Source: Actinomycetes bacterium
GTDB lineage: Bacteria > Actinomycetota > Coriobacteriia > Coriobacteriales > Eggerthellaceae
Reading direction: 5' to 3'
NCBI GenBank assembly: GCA_023403475.1
Contig: JAEYEL010000154.1
Coordinates: 1-12,972 of the forward strand
Length of the DNA stretch: 12,972 nt
In this document: positions 7,197 through 12,972 of the stretch, in pieces
Layout of the letters: each line of letters starts with the position of its first letter
Numbering within the stretch: position 1 is the first letter of the stretch
The notes under the pieces: model-generated
Database searches by the model: none
Told to the model about the DNA's origin: nothing
The model's input: the letters and a program-made list of their open reading frames with translations, nothing else
Program-made: the position numbers and the translations under genes

Positions 7197-7202
7197 TCCT
7201 TT
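7197..7202 (-). promoter_or_regulatory. Ribosome-binding site deciding the purA start
   Basis: On the minus strand AAAGGA lies 9 nt before the ATG at 7187. An upstream in-frame ATG at 7205 and others have no comparable site, and this start gives the family's conserved N-terminus. Confidence 0.7.
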
Positions 7203-7259
7203 CATCGCGCGGGCGCCCATGCCGCACCCGCCGCCCTGCAAGCGCTTTACCGGCTCAGC

Positions 7260-7288
7260 ATTATAATATAGCCCGCCCGTCGAGTGCG
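7260..7288 (-). promoter_or_regulatory. Candidate purA-purD promoter (-10 only)
   Basis: A perfect TATAAT on the minus strand (plus 7260-7265) sits within the AT-rich island TATATTATAAT in otherwise GC-rich DNA, about 73 nt upstream of the purA ATG. The position 17 bp further up (plus 7283-7288) reads CGCACT, a poor -35, so an activator or a -10-dominated promoter is possible. The parS at 7301-7316 begins only 12 bp beyond that -35 position. Confidence 0.5.
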
Positions 7289-7300
7289 CCCCCGCACCCA

Positions 7301-7316
7301 TGTTTCACGTGAAACA
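7301..7316. promoter_or_regulatory. parS: parS site 4
   Basis: A perfect TGTTTCACGTGAAACA (18-bp palindrome 7300-7317), immediately upstream of the presumed purA-purD promoter. It is the copy nearest to dnaB. ParB bound here would cover the upstream promoter region. Confidence 0.93.
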
Positions 7317-7346
7317 TCGAAAGCAGCGGGCAGGACGCGACTACGC

Positions 7347-7400
7347 GCGCATCTACTCACGTGCAAGTGCGCGTCTACACACGTGCACGTGCGCGTCTAC
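7347..7400. repeat. 22-bp tandem repeat, about 2.5 copies
   Basis: Units at 7347-7368 and 7369-7390, plus a partial one at 7391-7400, share GCGCGTCTACACACGTGCA-like sequence. Each full unit holds a CACGTG core, and the second includes the palindrome ACGTGCACGT (7381-7390). It lies between parS site 4 and the 3' end of the YhaN-like gene. The function is unknown. Confidence 0.7.
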
Positions 7401-7527
7401 GATGAGGTTTAAGGGAGTGTGGCGCAGACGGAGCGCGAGATTACCGATCAGCGGCAACCCGAGGATATCGCCGCCGCCCAAGCCTGCGGCATGCAGCTCC
7501 ATGCGCTACAGCGTCTCGACCGGCGAC

Positions 7528-9945
7528 CTACAGCTCCACCACGTTGACGGCGGGTTCGGCCTCTTGCAGTGCCTCCACCACTTCCTCGTGGCAGGTGAAG
7601 AGGATGACCTGGCGGTGCTGCGCCAGCTGTGCCAGGGCGCGCGCGGCGCCGGCGCGGCGCCGGGTGTCGAAGTTCACCAGAATGTCATCGGCCAGAATGG
7701 GAATGGAGCGCCCAACGTTGTCCGCCGCGAGCAGCAGCGCTATGCGCAGGCCCAAGTACAGCTGCTGGCACGTTCCCAAAGACAGGCGCAGCGGGTCGCG
7801 CACGGTCTTCACTGCATCGGTAACCTGCAGCTTCCCCTCTTGCGTCATGGCAACCTTCACCCATGCGCCATCGGTCATGAGCGAGAGCAGCCTGCTTGCC
7901 TGACGATACACTTCGGGCTGGCTCTTCGATTCCCAAGCGGCAATAGCCCCCTCCAGCATGCGCTTCGCCAAAAGCAGTCGCGCGAGCACGAGAGCGCTTT
8001 CCCGCTGTCGTGTGCGAATCTGTTGGTACTGAAGCTTCAGCGCATCGAAATCCCTCGCCTTCCCCGCGTGGGAAAGCTCCTGTTTCAGTTCGCCGTATCG
8101 CCTGTTCATGCGCTCGAACATTTCCATCAGACTTTCCCGCTGCTCGCTTCTTCGCGCAAGCTCCGCATCCACCGCCCCCAAAGTTGCCTCAGTTCCCAAT
8201 CCCGTTTGCACAAGCAGCTGTTTGCGTTGGGAATCGGCGTTCGCAAGCCCTTCCTGGGCGGCGATGCGCCGTGCCGAAAGAGCCTGCCTGCGTTGTTGTC
8301 GCAACGCCTCGTTGGCACGCTCCTCCTTCATCTCGTCGAGAATCGCCCGCGCACGCCGCAGCGACCCCCGCGCAGAAGCAAGCCCCGCCTTTTCAAGCTG
8401 GGAGGCAATGTGCGCTTGCAAGCTATCCTTGTCGGCGCGGCACGCCTCGAGCTTTTTCTGGTCTTGCAACATAACCCAATGGGCATTCTGCGCACGCTCG
8501 TCCTGCTCTTCTTCGGCCTTGTTCGGGCGGAACAGCATAACCAGCGCGGCAGCCGCCAAAATAAACGCGAACAGAACAAGACCCGCACCAAGCGCCATGA
8601 AAGATAGGCTCGCTATGCGCCGCCCGTGCGCCAAAACGTAAACTCCTGCGCAGAGGAACATCAGCGGAAGGATTACGGAAAGGGTCATTTGCACGCGGCG
8701 CTGCCGGCGCTGCCGTTCCTGCGCACCGCTTCGGCCGCGCGCTTCAAGCAGCGCCTCGTATGCCGCCTTGGAAGCGTCGTAGCTTTCCTTCGCCTGCTCA
8801 ACGCGATGTTCGGCTTTGGCCTGCCTTTCAGCATAAGTGTCTATGCGCTCGCGCAGCATTTTATCCTCCGCCAACGAAAAACACGGCGTAGGGGAAGTTT
8901 TTTCGCGCGGGTTTCCGCTCTCGCCGCCGCTCTCGCTGCCATTCGTGCCGCCGTTTGTTCGAGCGTTCGCGTAATCGTTCGTGCGACCGCTCGCGTAATC
9001 GCTTGTGCCGTCGCCTGCTCGAGCGCTTGTGCGAGTGTTCGCATCGCCGTTTGCTCCGGCTTCATTGACATCGGACGCTTCCTTGGCGAGCAAAACTTCC
9101 TCCCCGACAAGCGAAACGTCATCTCCGCCAAGCAAAGCTTCCTCTTCCCGCAAACGATCAAGGTCCTTTTTGAGCCTGTCGCGGTCTTCCTCCACTTTTC
9201 GCAGACGCGCTCGGCAAGCGGTCAGATTCTCAATGCGCTCGTTCAGCTCGGTCAGCTTGTCGCCAAGGTCTTTTCGCTGGGGGACAAGCTCGTGAAATTC
9301 TTTGTCCTGCTTCTTGAACCGCTCTGCCTCTTCGGCAGCCTGCTGCACCTGGGCACGGATCTCTTTCTGCCGCGCCTCCAAGTTGACCAGCGAATGCTCG
9401 ACGCCTGCCGCCCGCGAAGTGTATTCCGCCAAACGTTCCTGCACGCTGGCGAGCGCATGCGCGGGAGAAGAGCTTGTGCCCGACCCCGCTGTGAGCAGCT
9501 TCGCCGTCACCTCGGTGGTATTGCGCAGCGACCTGAGCGCATCGCTGTTGAGCGAGAACATGGTGCGGAACGTCTCTTTGTCGATGTCGGCCGTAACCGA
9601 AGCGTCGCCTACAAGACCGTCGGCATTGCGCACGCGGGAAAGCTCCGTTTCCTCTCCCGCAGCGTTTCCGAAAAACAGAGAGCCGGCACGCTCGCTGTTT
9701 TCCGGCTTGTACGTATTGCGCGCACTCCGCGCGTCTTCCCACCCGAACAGAACGCCGCCCACGAACGAGGCCAGCGTGGTTTTGCCCGATTCGTTCGAGC
9801 CGCGCACGACGTTCAAGCCGGGCTTGAAAGGGCCGATCACCTTGTTGGAGAAAGCTCCGTAGCTTGTTATCCTGACATGCTCGAGATGCAAGGGGGAAAG
9901 GGGCTTTCGCACGCAAGACCCATCGTCTCTTTCGAAAGCGCTCAC
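7528..9945 (-). CDS. YhaN-like (SbcC/Rad50-type) AAA ATPase with membrane segments
   Basis: SMC/Rad50-like ATPase, probably working with the adjacent nuclease in DNA end or repair metabolism. Walker A is GSNESGKTT (49-57). The ABC signature region LSLGTCQQLYLGLR (721-734) and Walker B SIPILADDILVNFD (747-760) are at the C-terminus. Coiled coils fill about 160-290 and 360-420, then 475-690. Two hydrophobic helices, about 420-438 and 446-472, sit mid-protein, as in YhaN-type proteins, so the tip of the coiled coil may touch the membrane. Residues about 290-355 are a Gly/Asn/Thr/Ser/Asp-rich low-complexity stretch with 8-residue repeats such as GRTNDYAN. The start is a GTG overlapping the upstream stop as GTGA, with GAGGTG 7 nt upstream. 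Length is 805 residues. The family is clear; the exact function is inferred from Bacillus YhaN/YhaO and SbcCD relatives. Confidence 0.85.
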   Translation of the reverse strand: MSAFERDDGSCVRKPLSPLHLEHVRITSYGAFSNKVIGPFKPGLNVVRGSNESGKTTLASFVGGVLFGWEDARSARNTYKPENSERAGSLFFGNAAGEETELSRVRNADGLVGDASVTADIDKETFRTMFSLNSDALRSLRNTTEVTAKLLTAGSGTSSSPAHALASVQERLAEYTSRAAGVEHSLVNLEARQKEIRAQVQQAAEEAERFKKQDKEFHELVPQRKDLGDKLTELNERIENLTACRARLRKVEEDRDRLKKDLDRLREEEALLGGDDVSLVGEEVLLAKEASDVNEAGANGDANTRTSARAGDGTSDYASGRTNDYANARTNGGTNGSESGGESGNPREKTSPTPCFSLAEDKMLRERIDTYAERQAKAEHRVEQAKESYDASKAAYEALLEARGRSGAQERQRRQRRVQMTLSVILPLMFLCAGVYVLAHGRRIASLSFMALGAGLVLFAFILAAAALVMLFRPNKAEEEQDERAQNAHWVMLQDQKKLEACRADKDSLQAHIASQLEKAGLASARGSLRRARAILDEMKEERANEALRQQRRQALSARRIAAQEGLANADSQRKQLLVQTGLGTEATLGAVDAELARRSEQRESLMEMFERMNRRYGELKQELSHAGKARDFDALKLQYQQIRTRQRESALVLARLLLAKRMLEGAIAAWESKSQPEVYRQASRLLSLMTDGAWVKVAMTQEGKLQVTDAVKTVRDPLRLSLGTCQQLYLGLRIALLLAADNVGRSIPILADDILVNFDTRRRAGAARALAQLAQHRQVILFTCHEEVVEALQEAEPAVNVVEL
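8941..9035. repeat. Degenerate 24-bp/60-bp repeats in the YhaN-like gene
   Basis: A 24-bp unit, CGTTCGCGTAATCGTTCGTG followed by CGAC, at 8964-8987 is repeated with changes at 8988-9011. The flank around 8941-8965 recurs with changes at 9001-9025, giving a 60-bp period. All stays in frame and encodes octapeptides (DGTSDYAS, GRTNDYAN, ARTNGGTN) in the low-complexity insertion. Confidence 0.7.
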
Positions 9946-11216
9946 GAGCCATCACCTCGACTCAGCAAATCGAGGACAAGATCTTTCGCATCCCGAGATA
10001 AACAGCCTACCTGCTTGGCAACCGAGCCGGGCAAATGGATGCCCCGCTTCAAGAATTCATCTTGCAGGTAATCAATCGCCTCGCTTTCGTTTTCCTCCAT
10101 TGCGTCAGCCGTTTGCAGAAACACCGAGGGGAACAGCCCCTCACGCCTGAGCGCCTCCAAGTCGCGTGGCGGCCTTGTAGCATCCACAAGGGCATCGCAG
10201 AAAAACGTCGGGTATGCGTCGTTGACGCTCTGCCTCATGTCTTCGAGAACCCCCGGACGGTTCAGCACGGCATGCAACGGGGTCGCGCCCGCAAGGGTTA
10301 TGCGCGTGCACATCTCCTCGCAACGCGCACGCCCGTTCATGCGGAACAACTCGCGCGTTACCTTGTCGGCCGCCTCTGAAAGAGTTGCGCATTCGCCCAC
10401 GTCGATCTGCACTTGCTGCCACACAACGCTTGCCGTGGGAATAAACTCCACTTCGTTCGGAAAGCCCTGCCTGAGCGTGACCAAATTGACGCCGCGCTCG
10501 CCCGTTTCCTTGATATCGCGCCCTTGGATGCAACCGGAAAAGGCGATGCGCGGGTTGTCGGGCGGCATAACCCGGCGCGCATGAATGTGGCCAAGCGCCC
10601 AGTAGTCGAACCCCGCCCGCAGCAATTCAGCTGGATCAACGGGCGCTTTCATAGGGTCAAGGTCAAGTCCGGTGTGCAAAACCCCCACTCCATAGGGAGC
10701 GCGAGAGGCGCGTGCGCCCAGCTCTTCTTCGGCCGCCGTTCGGGTAACGCCTTCGGCGATATCCTCGTCAACCGACCATGTTTGGTTGTAGTAGCCTCGC
10801 CCGCCGAGCACGCACAGCGGCTCGCCATCGCGCTCGTACAACGCGAAACTGGGATGCTCCCCGGAAAACATCGTGGTGTTAGACGGCAATGCGAAGAAAT
10901 CGTGTCGCCACGAAGTGTACGGGTCATGATTCCCCGTGCAAAGGTATGCCGGAATCCCTGCTGCGCCAAGGCGCTTCAGTCCGTTGAAGAACCTCAGGTA
11001 ATCGGCATACGACGCATGCGCGTTGTCAAAGATGTCGCCGGCAACGACCACGAAGTCAACCTTGTGGCGCAGCGCCGCGTCTATCATGCGATCGTATGCT
11101 TCGGGAATGGCATCGAGAAGCCTGGCGGCCCACTTTTCGGAAAGCGCCCGCAGCCCGCGAAAGGGCGCCCCCAGATGAAGGTCGGCTGCGTGGATGAATG
11201 TCAGCGAAGGAATCAT
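9942..11216 (-). CDS. YhaO-like (SbcD/Mre11-type) metallophosphoesterase nuclease
   Basis: Calcineurin-like phosphoesterase of the SbcD/Mre11/YhaO branch, expected to be a metal-dependent DNA nuclease acting with the ATPase encoded next. Metal-ligand motifs are in canonical order: DLH (Asp12, His14) in FIHAADLHLG, GD (60-61) in VVVAGDIFDN, GNHD (95-98), His181 in VGVLHTGLD, and GHIH (209-212). The remaining roughly 200 residues form a C-terminal cap typical of the family. Length is 424 residues. The ATG has no Shine-Dalgarno; instead a plausible -10 ends 6 nt before it, suggesting leaderless initiation. The stop overlaps the GTG of the YhaN-like gene (GTGA), so the two are translationally coupled, matching the conserved yhaO-yhaN pairing. 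It lies 39 bp downstream of dnaB, so readthrough from dnaB is also possible. Confidence 0.88.
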   Translation of the reverse strand: MIPSLTFIHAADLHLGAPFRGLRALSEKWAARLLDAIPEAYDRMIDAALRHKVDFVVVAGDIFDNAHASYADYLRFFNGLKRLGAAGIPAYLCTGNHDPYTSWRHDFFALPSNTTMFSGEHPSFALYERDGEPLCVLGGRGYYNQTWSVDEDIAEGVTRTAAEEELGARASRAPYGVGVLHTGLDLDPMKAPVDPAELLRAGFDYWALGHIHARRVMPPDNPRIAFSGCIQGRDIKETGERGVNLVTLRQGFPNEVEFIPTASVVWQQVQIDVGECATLSEAADKVTRELFRMNGRARCEEMCTRITLAGATPLHAVLNRPGVLEDMRQSVNDAYPTFFCDALVDATRPPRDLEALRREGLFPSVFLQTADAMEENESEAIDYLQDEFLKRGIHLPGSVAKQVGCLSRDAKDLVLDLLSRGDGS

Positions 11217-11222
11217 GAAGTC

Positions 11223-11251
11223 AGTGTAGCGCGAAAACCGCGTTCCGTAAA
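11223..11251 (-). promoter_or_regulatory. Candidate leaderless promoter of the yhaO-yhaN pair
   Basis: On the minus strand TTTACG (plus 11246-11251) and TACACT (plus 11223-11228) are separated by exactly 17 bp. Six bases, GACTTC, follow before the ATG. A start 7 nt after the -10 would fall on the A of the ATG, the arrangement of leaderless actinobacterial mRNAs, and there is no Shine-Dalgarno. The -35 sits just after the dnaB stop. Confidence 0.45.
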
Positions 11252-11255
11252 CGCA

Positions 11256-12674
11256 TTACGCATAGCCGGCCACGCGAGAGTCGTCAATGAAATCCATGAA
11301 GCGCGTGTAGTCAGCGTTGAACGCCAGCGGAATATCCCTCGTCGGCCCGTTGCGATGCTTCGCCACGATTAGCTCGGCAGCACCAAGGTCGGGTCTGTCG
11401 TCGCTTTCGGCCTCCACTTCGTCCATGCTGCGGTCAATGAACATGACGATATCGGCATCTTGTTCGATAGAACCAGATTCGCGCAGGTCAGAGAGCATCG
11501 GGCGCTTCTTCCCGCGCATTTCGACAGCGCGGGAAAGCTGGGATAGGGCAAGAACCGGCATATCCATTTCCTTTGCGAGCACCTTCAGCCCGCGCGAGAT
11601 CTCGCCGACCTCGACGGCGCGGTTCCCGTCGCGACGCACCGAAGGCGGCTGCATAAGCTGCAGATAGTCCACGATGATAAGGCCCTTGTCCCGAGCATGG
11701 CGCAATTCGCGACGAGCCTTGGCGCGCGCCTCCAAAATGGAAAGGCCCGGAGAGTCGTCAATGAAGAGCTCGAGCTTCGAGAGAGCGTTCGTCGCATCGG
11801 CAATAGCGCCCCAGTCGCCTTCGGAAATGAACCCACCGCGCACCTTCGACAAATTCACGCGCGCCTCGGCACACAGAATGCGCTGCACCAGCTGGGCCGC
11901 GCTCATTTCCAAAGAGAAGAACGCGACCGCCGCGCCCGACTTCGCAGCGTTCACGGCAAGGTTGAGCGCGAACGACGTCTTACCCACACCCGGGCGAGCC
12001 GCAAGAATGACAAGGTCTCCGCCGCGGAATCCGTGGAACAGGTTGTCCACGTCTTTGAACCCAGTGGGCACTCCGGCCATGTGGTCTTTCTGCTCGGAAA
12101 GCTTCGTCAGTTCTTCGAACGCATCGACCAGCAACGTGTCCATTTTGGCGAACGTGGACGAAACGCGCTTTTCCGTTACGTTGAAAAGCGTCTTCTCCGC
12201 ATCTTCGACAACTTGGTTCAGATCGTCCGGGGCATCGTAGGCAAGCGCGTTTATCTGCGCAGCTGCGAAAATGAGCTCGCGAAGAATGGCCGTTCTCTTC
12301 ACGATGTCGGCATGGTTCTGCCAATTGGTAAGGGCGAACGTGTTGTCGGCAAGCTCCACCAGATACGCCTTGCCTCCAACAGCCTCAAGTTGGCCGGAGG
12401 CGTTCAACGTGTCGGCCAGTGAAATCTGGTCTACGGGAATGCGCCGTATGTTCAAATCGTACACGGCCTCGAAGATAATGCGATGAGCCGGACGGAAAAA
12501 GTTTTCCGGCTTGAGCTTCAAAACCAATTCCTCAACAGCTTCGGCGTTGAGCATGCACGCCGCCAAGACCGACTTCTCGGCCTCTATATTTTGCGGCAAG
12601 GGCTTGTTGTTGGGCACACTTTGAGACGATTGGTTGAAATCGGGTCTTCTCATCATGGCGTTGTTCGCAGACAT
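11256..12674 (-). CDS. dnaB: Replicative DNA helicase DnaB
   Basis: Hexameric 5'-3' helicase that unwinds the replication fork and recruits primase. The N-terminal domain begins after a short Asn/Gln/Pro-rich leader at LPQNIEAEKSVLAACML (26-42), the standard DnaB opening. A linker helix follows (about 155-200). The RecA-like domain starts at GVPTGFKDVDNLFHGF (201-216), with Walker A ARPGVGKTS (226-234), FFSLEMSAAQL (252-262), Walker B LIIVDYLQLM (332-341), ALSQLSRAVE (376-385) and LRESGSIEQDADIVMFIDR (397-415). Length is 472 residues, with no intein. The ATG at 12674 has AAGGAAGG just upstream. The next gene upstream on the same strand is separated by 236 bp with a strong terminator, so dnaB probably has its own promoter. 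DnaA-box-like sites lie in that gap. Confidence 0.97.
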   Translation of the reverse strand: MSANNAMMRRPDFNQSSQSVPNNKPLPQNIEAEKSVLAACMLNAEAVEELVLKLKPENFFRPAHRIIFEAVYDLNIRRIPVDQISLADTLNASGQLEAVGGKAYLVELADNTFALTNWQNHADIVKRTAILRELIFAAAQINALAYDAPDDLNQVVEDAEKTLFNVTEKRVSSTFAKMDTLLVDAFEELTKLSEQKDHMAGVPTGFKDVDNLFHGFRGGDLVILAARPGVGKTSFALNLAVNAAKSGAAVAFFSLEMSAAQLVQRILCAEARVNLSKVRGGFISEGDWGAIADATNALSKLELFIDDSPGLSILEARAKARRELRHARDKGLIIVDYLQLMQPPSVRRDGNRAVEVGEISRGLKVLAKEMDMPVLALSQLSRAVEMRGKKRPMLSDLRESGSIEQDADIVMFIDRSMDEVEAESDDRPDLGAAELIVAKHRNGPTRDIPLAFNADYTRFMDFIDDSRVAGYA

Positions 12675-12736
12675 GCGCCTTCCTTACGTTGATCGTGCTC
12701 TCTGGCAACAATGCTTCAAGGCTCCTATCATACCTC

Positions 12737-12767
12737 ATAGTAGGCACGACATAACCGCAGTTCACAA
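12737..12767 (-). promoter_or_regulatory. Possible dnaB promoter
   Basis: On the minus strand TTGTGA (plus 12762-12767) precedes TACTAT (plus 12737-12742), but with a long 19-bp spacer; an overlapping alternative -10, TATGAT, lies at plus 12727-12732. A promoter here fits the terminator just upstream and would give a leader of roughly 45-60 nt. The exact element is not resolved. Confidence 0.3.
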
Positions 12768-12800
12768 ACTATTTTCTCCATCAAGAAACCGCATTGAAGG

Positions 12801-12809
12801 TTATCCACA
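12801..12809 (+). promoter_or_regulatory. DnaA box (perfect)
   Basis: TTATCCACA matches the high-affinity DnaA box exactly. It lies in AT-rich intergenic DNA upstream of dnaB, next to the terminator stem. Confidence 0.6.
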
Positions 12810-12817
12810 GAAGAAAA

Positions 12818-12857
12818 GAAAACCCCTTCGCCTCCCATATGGGAGAAAGGGGTTTTC
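12818..12857 (-). terminator. Intrinsic terminator of the gene upstream of dnaB
   Basis: An 11-bp outer stem (12818-12828 with 12847-12857, AAAACCCCTT/AAGGGGTTTT type) encloses a perfect 14-bp inner palindrome CTCCCATATGGGAG (12832-12845). Read on the minus strand, the stem runs into the T-rich TTTTCTTTTCTTC, as expected for a terminator of the leftward gene ending at 12911. The opposite strand has no matching T-tract directly after it. Confidence 0.85.
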
Positions 12858-12862
12858 CACTA

Positions 12863-12889
12863 TTTCCCACAACGCTACGCTGTGGAAAA
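12863..12889. promoter_or_regulatory. Inverted pair of DnaA-box-like sites
   Basis: TGTGGAAAA at 12881-12889 is, on the minus strand, TTTTCCACA, which fits the relaxed DnaA box TTWTNCACA. TTTCCCACA at 12863-12871 is a weaker match in the opposite orientation. Together they form an inverted repeat around ACGCTACGC. TTTTCCACT at 12852-12860 is a further near match. Confidence 0.4.
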
Positions 12890-12910
12890 GTTTTTTATTC
12901 GATCGCGTTT

Positions 12911-12972
12911 TTACTCGGCCGCTTTCTCGGCTGCTCCCGCAATTTCGTCAATAGCCGCAGAAACCTCTTCGA
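12911..12972 (-). CDS. C-terminal end of the gene upstream of dnaB (possibly ribosomal protein L9)
   Basis: Only the last 19 codons and the TAA are inside the window. The tail EEVSAAIDEIAGAAEKAAE is Ala/Glu-rich and helical-looking. The reading frame, the stop and a strong terminator about 50 bp downstream support a real gene. Its identity cannot be read from the fragment. rplI commonly precedes dnaB in bacteria, so an L9 with an Ala/Glu-rich C-terminal extension is the contextual guess. Confidence 0.5.
   Translation of the reverse strand, partial: EEVSAAIDEIAGAAEKAAE

Noticed and set aside
7188..7301. An N-terminal extension of PurA beginning at about 7301
   Set aside because: It would start in parS and read through the presumed promoter; the family's N-terminus begins at 7187 with a proper ribosome-binding site.
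8626..10071. A 481-codon open frame on the + strand antisense to the YhaN-like gene
   Set aside because: It is the shadow of a conserved ATPase with clear Walker motifs; no ribosome-binding site or domain supports it.
12675..12910. The replication origin itself
   Set aside because: DnaA-like boxes are present, but there is no dnaA/dnaN context and no clear unwinding element. DnaA regulation of dnaB is the more modest explanation.

Overview
The window reads as part of the origin-proximal chromosome of a moderately GC-rich actinobacterium. The best guess is Coriobacteriia/Eggerthellaceae (Eggerthella- or Gordonibacter-like). That placement is inferred from gene content, composition and protein style; no rRNA or marker search was possible. 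The origin-proximal reading rests on four perfect copies of the ParB-binding palindrome TGTTTCACGTGAAACA within 5 kb, plus dnaB with DnaA-box-like sites just upstream of it. dnaA and dnaN are not in view.

Layout. (1) Positions 3-1340, + strand: the 5'-truncated end of a membrane-anchored Ser/Thr protein kinase. It converges on a minus-strand, catalytic-domain-only type IV prepilin peptidase (1452-2060). (2) 2061-2541: gene-free, holding one parS and a 23-bp direct repeat. (3) 2542-4110, minus: a HemN/HemW-family radical SAM protein. It carries a roughly 90-residue low-complexity insertion that contains an 18-bp tandem repeat, a perfect parS and a decayed parS. (4) 4111-4489: gene-free, with short repeats and a third perfect parS. 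(5) 4490-7187, minus: a purA-purD operon (adenylosuccinate synthetase and GAR synthetase) with a 1-nt gap, its -10 element just downstream of the fourth parS. (6) 7317-7527: short gap with a 22-bp tandem repeat. (7) 7528-11216, minus: a translationally coupled YhaO-like nuclease and YhaN-like ATPase pair (SbcD/SbcC-type DNA metabolism). (8) 11256-12674, minus: dnaB. (9) 12675-12972: an AT-rich intergenic region with DnaA-box-like sites and an intrinsic terminator, then the C-terminal tail of the next minus-strand gene, probably rplI by context.

The genes are mostly housekeeping: replication (dnaB), DNA end processing (yhaO-yhaN), purine synthesis (purA, purD) and a radical SAM/tetrapyrrole-type enzyme. 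I see no mobile element, CRISPR array, tRNA or defence island. The most unusual features are the parS cluster, especially the copy inside a coding insertion, and the low-complexity insertions in three unrelated proteins (radical SAM, PurD, YhaN-like) within 7 kb. A candidate leaderless promoter exactly abuts the yhaO-like start codon.
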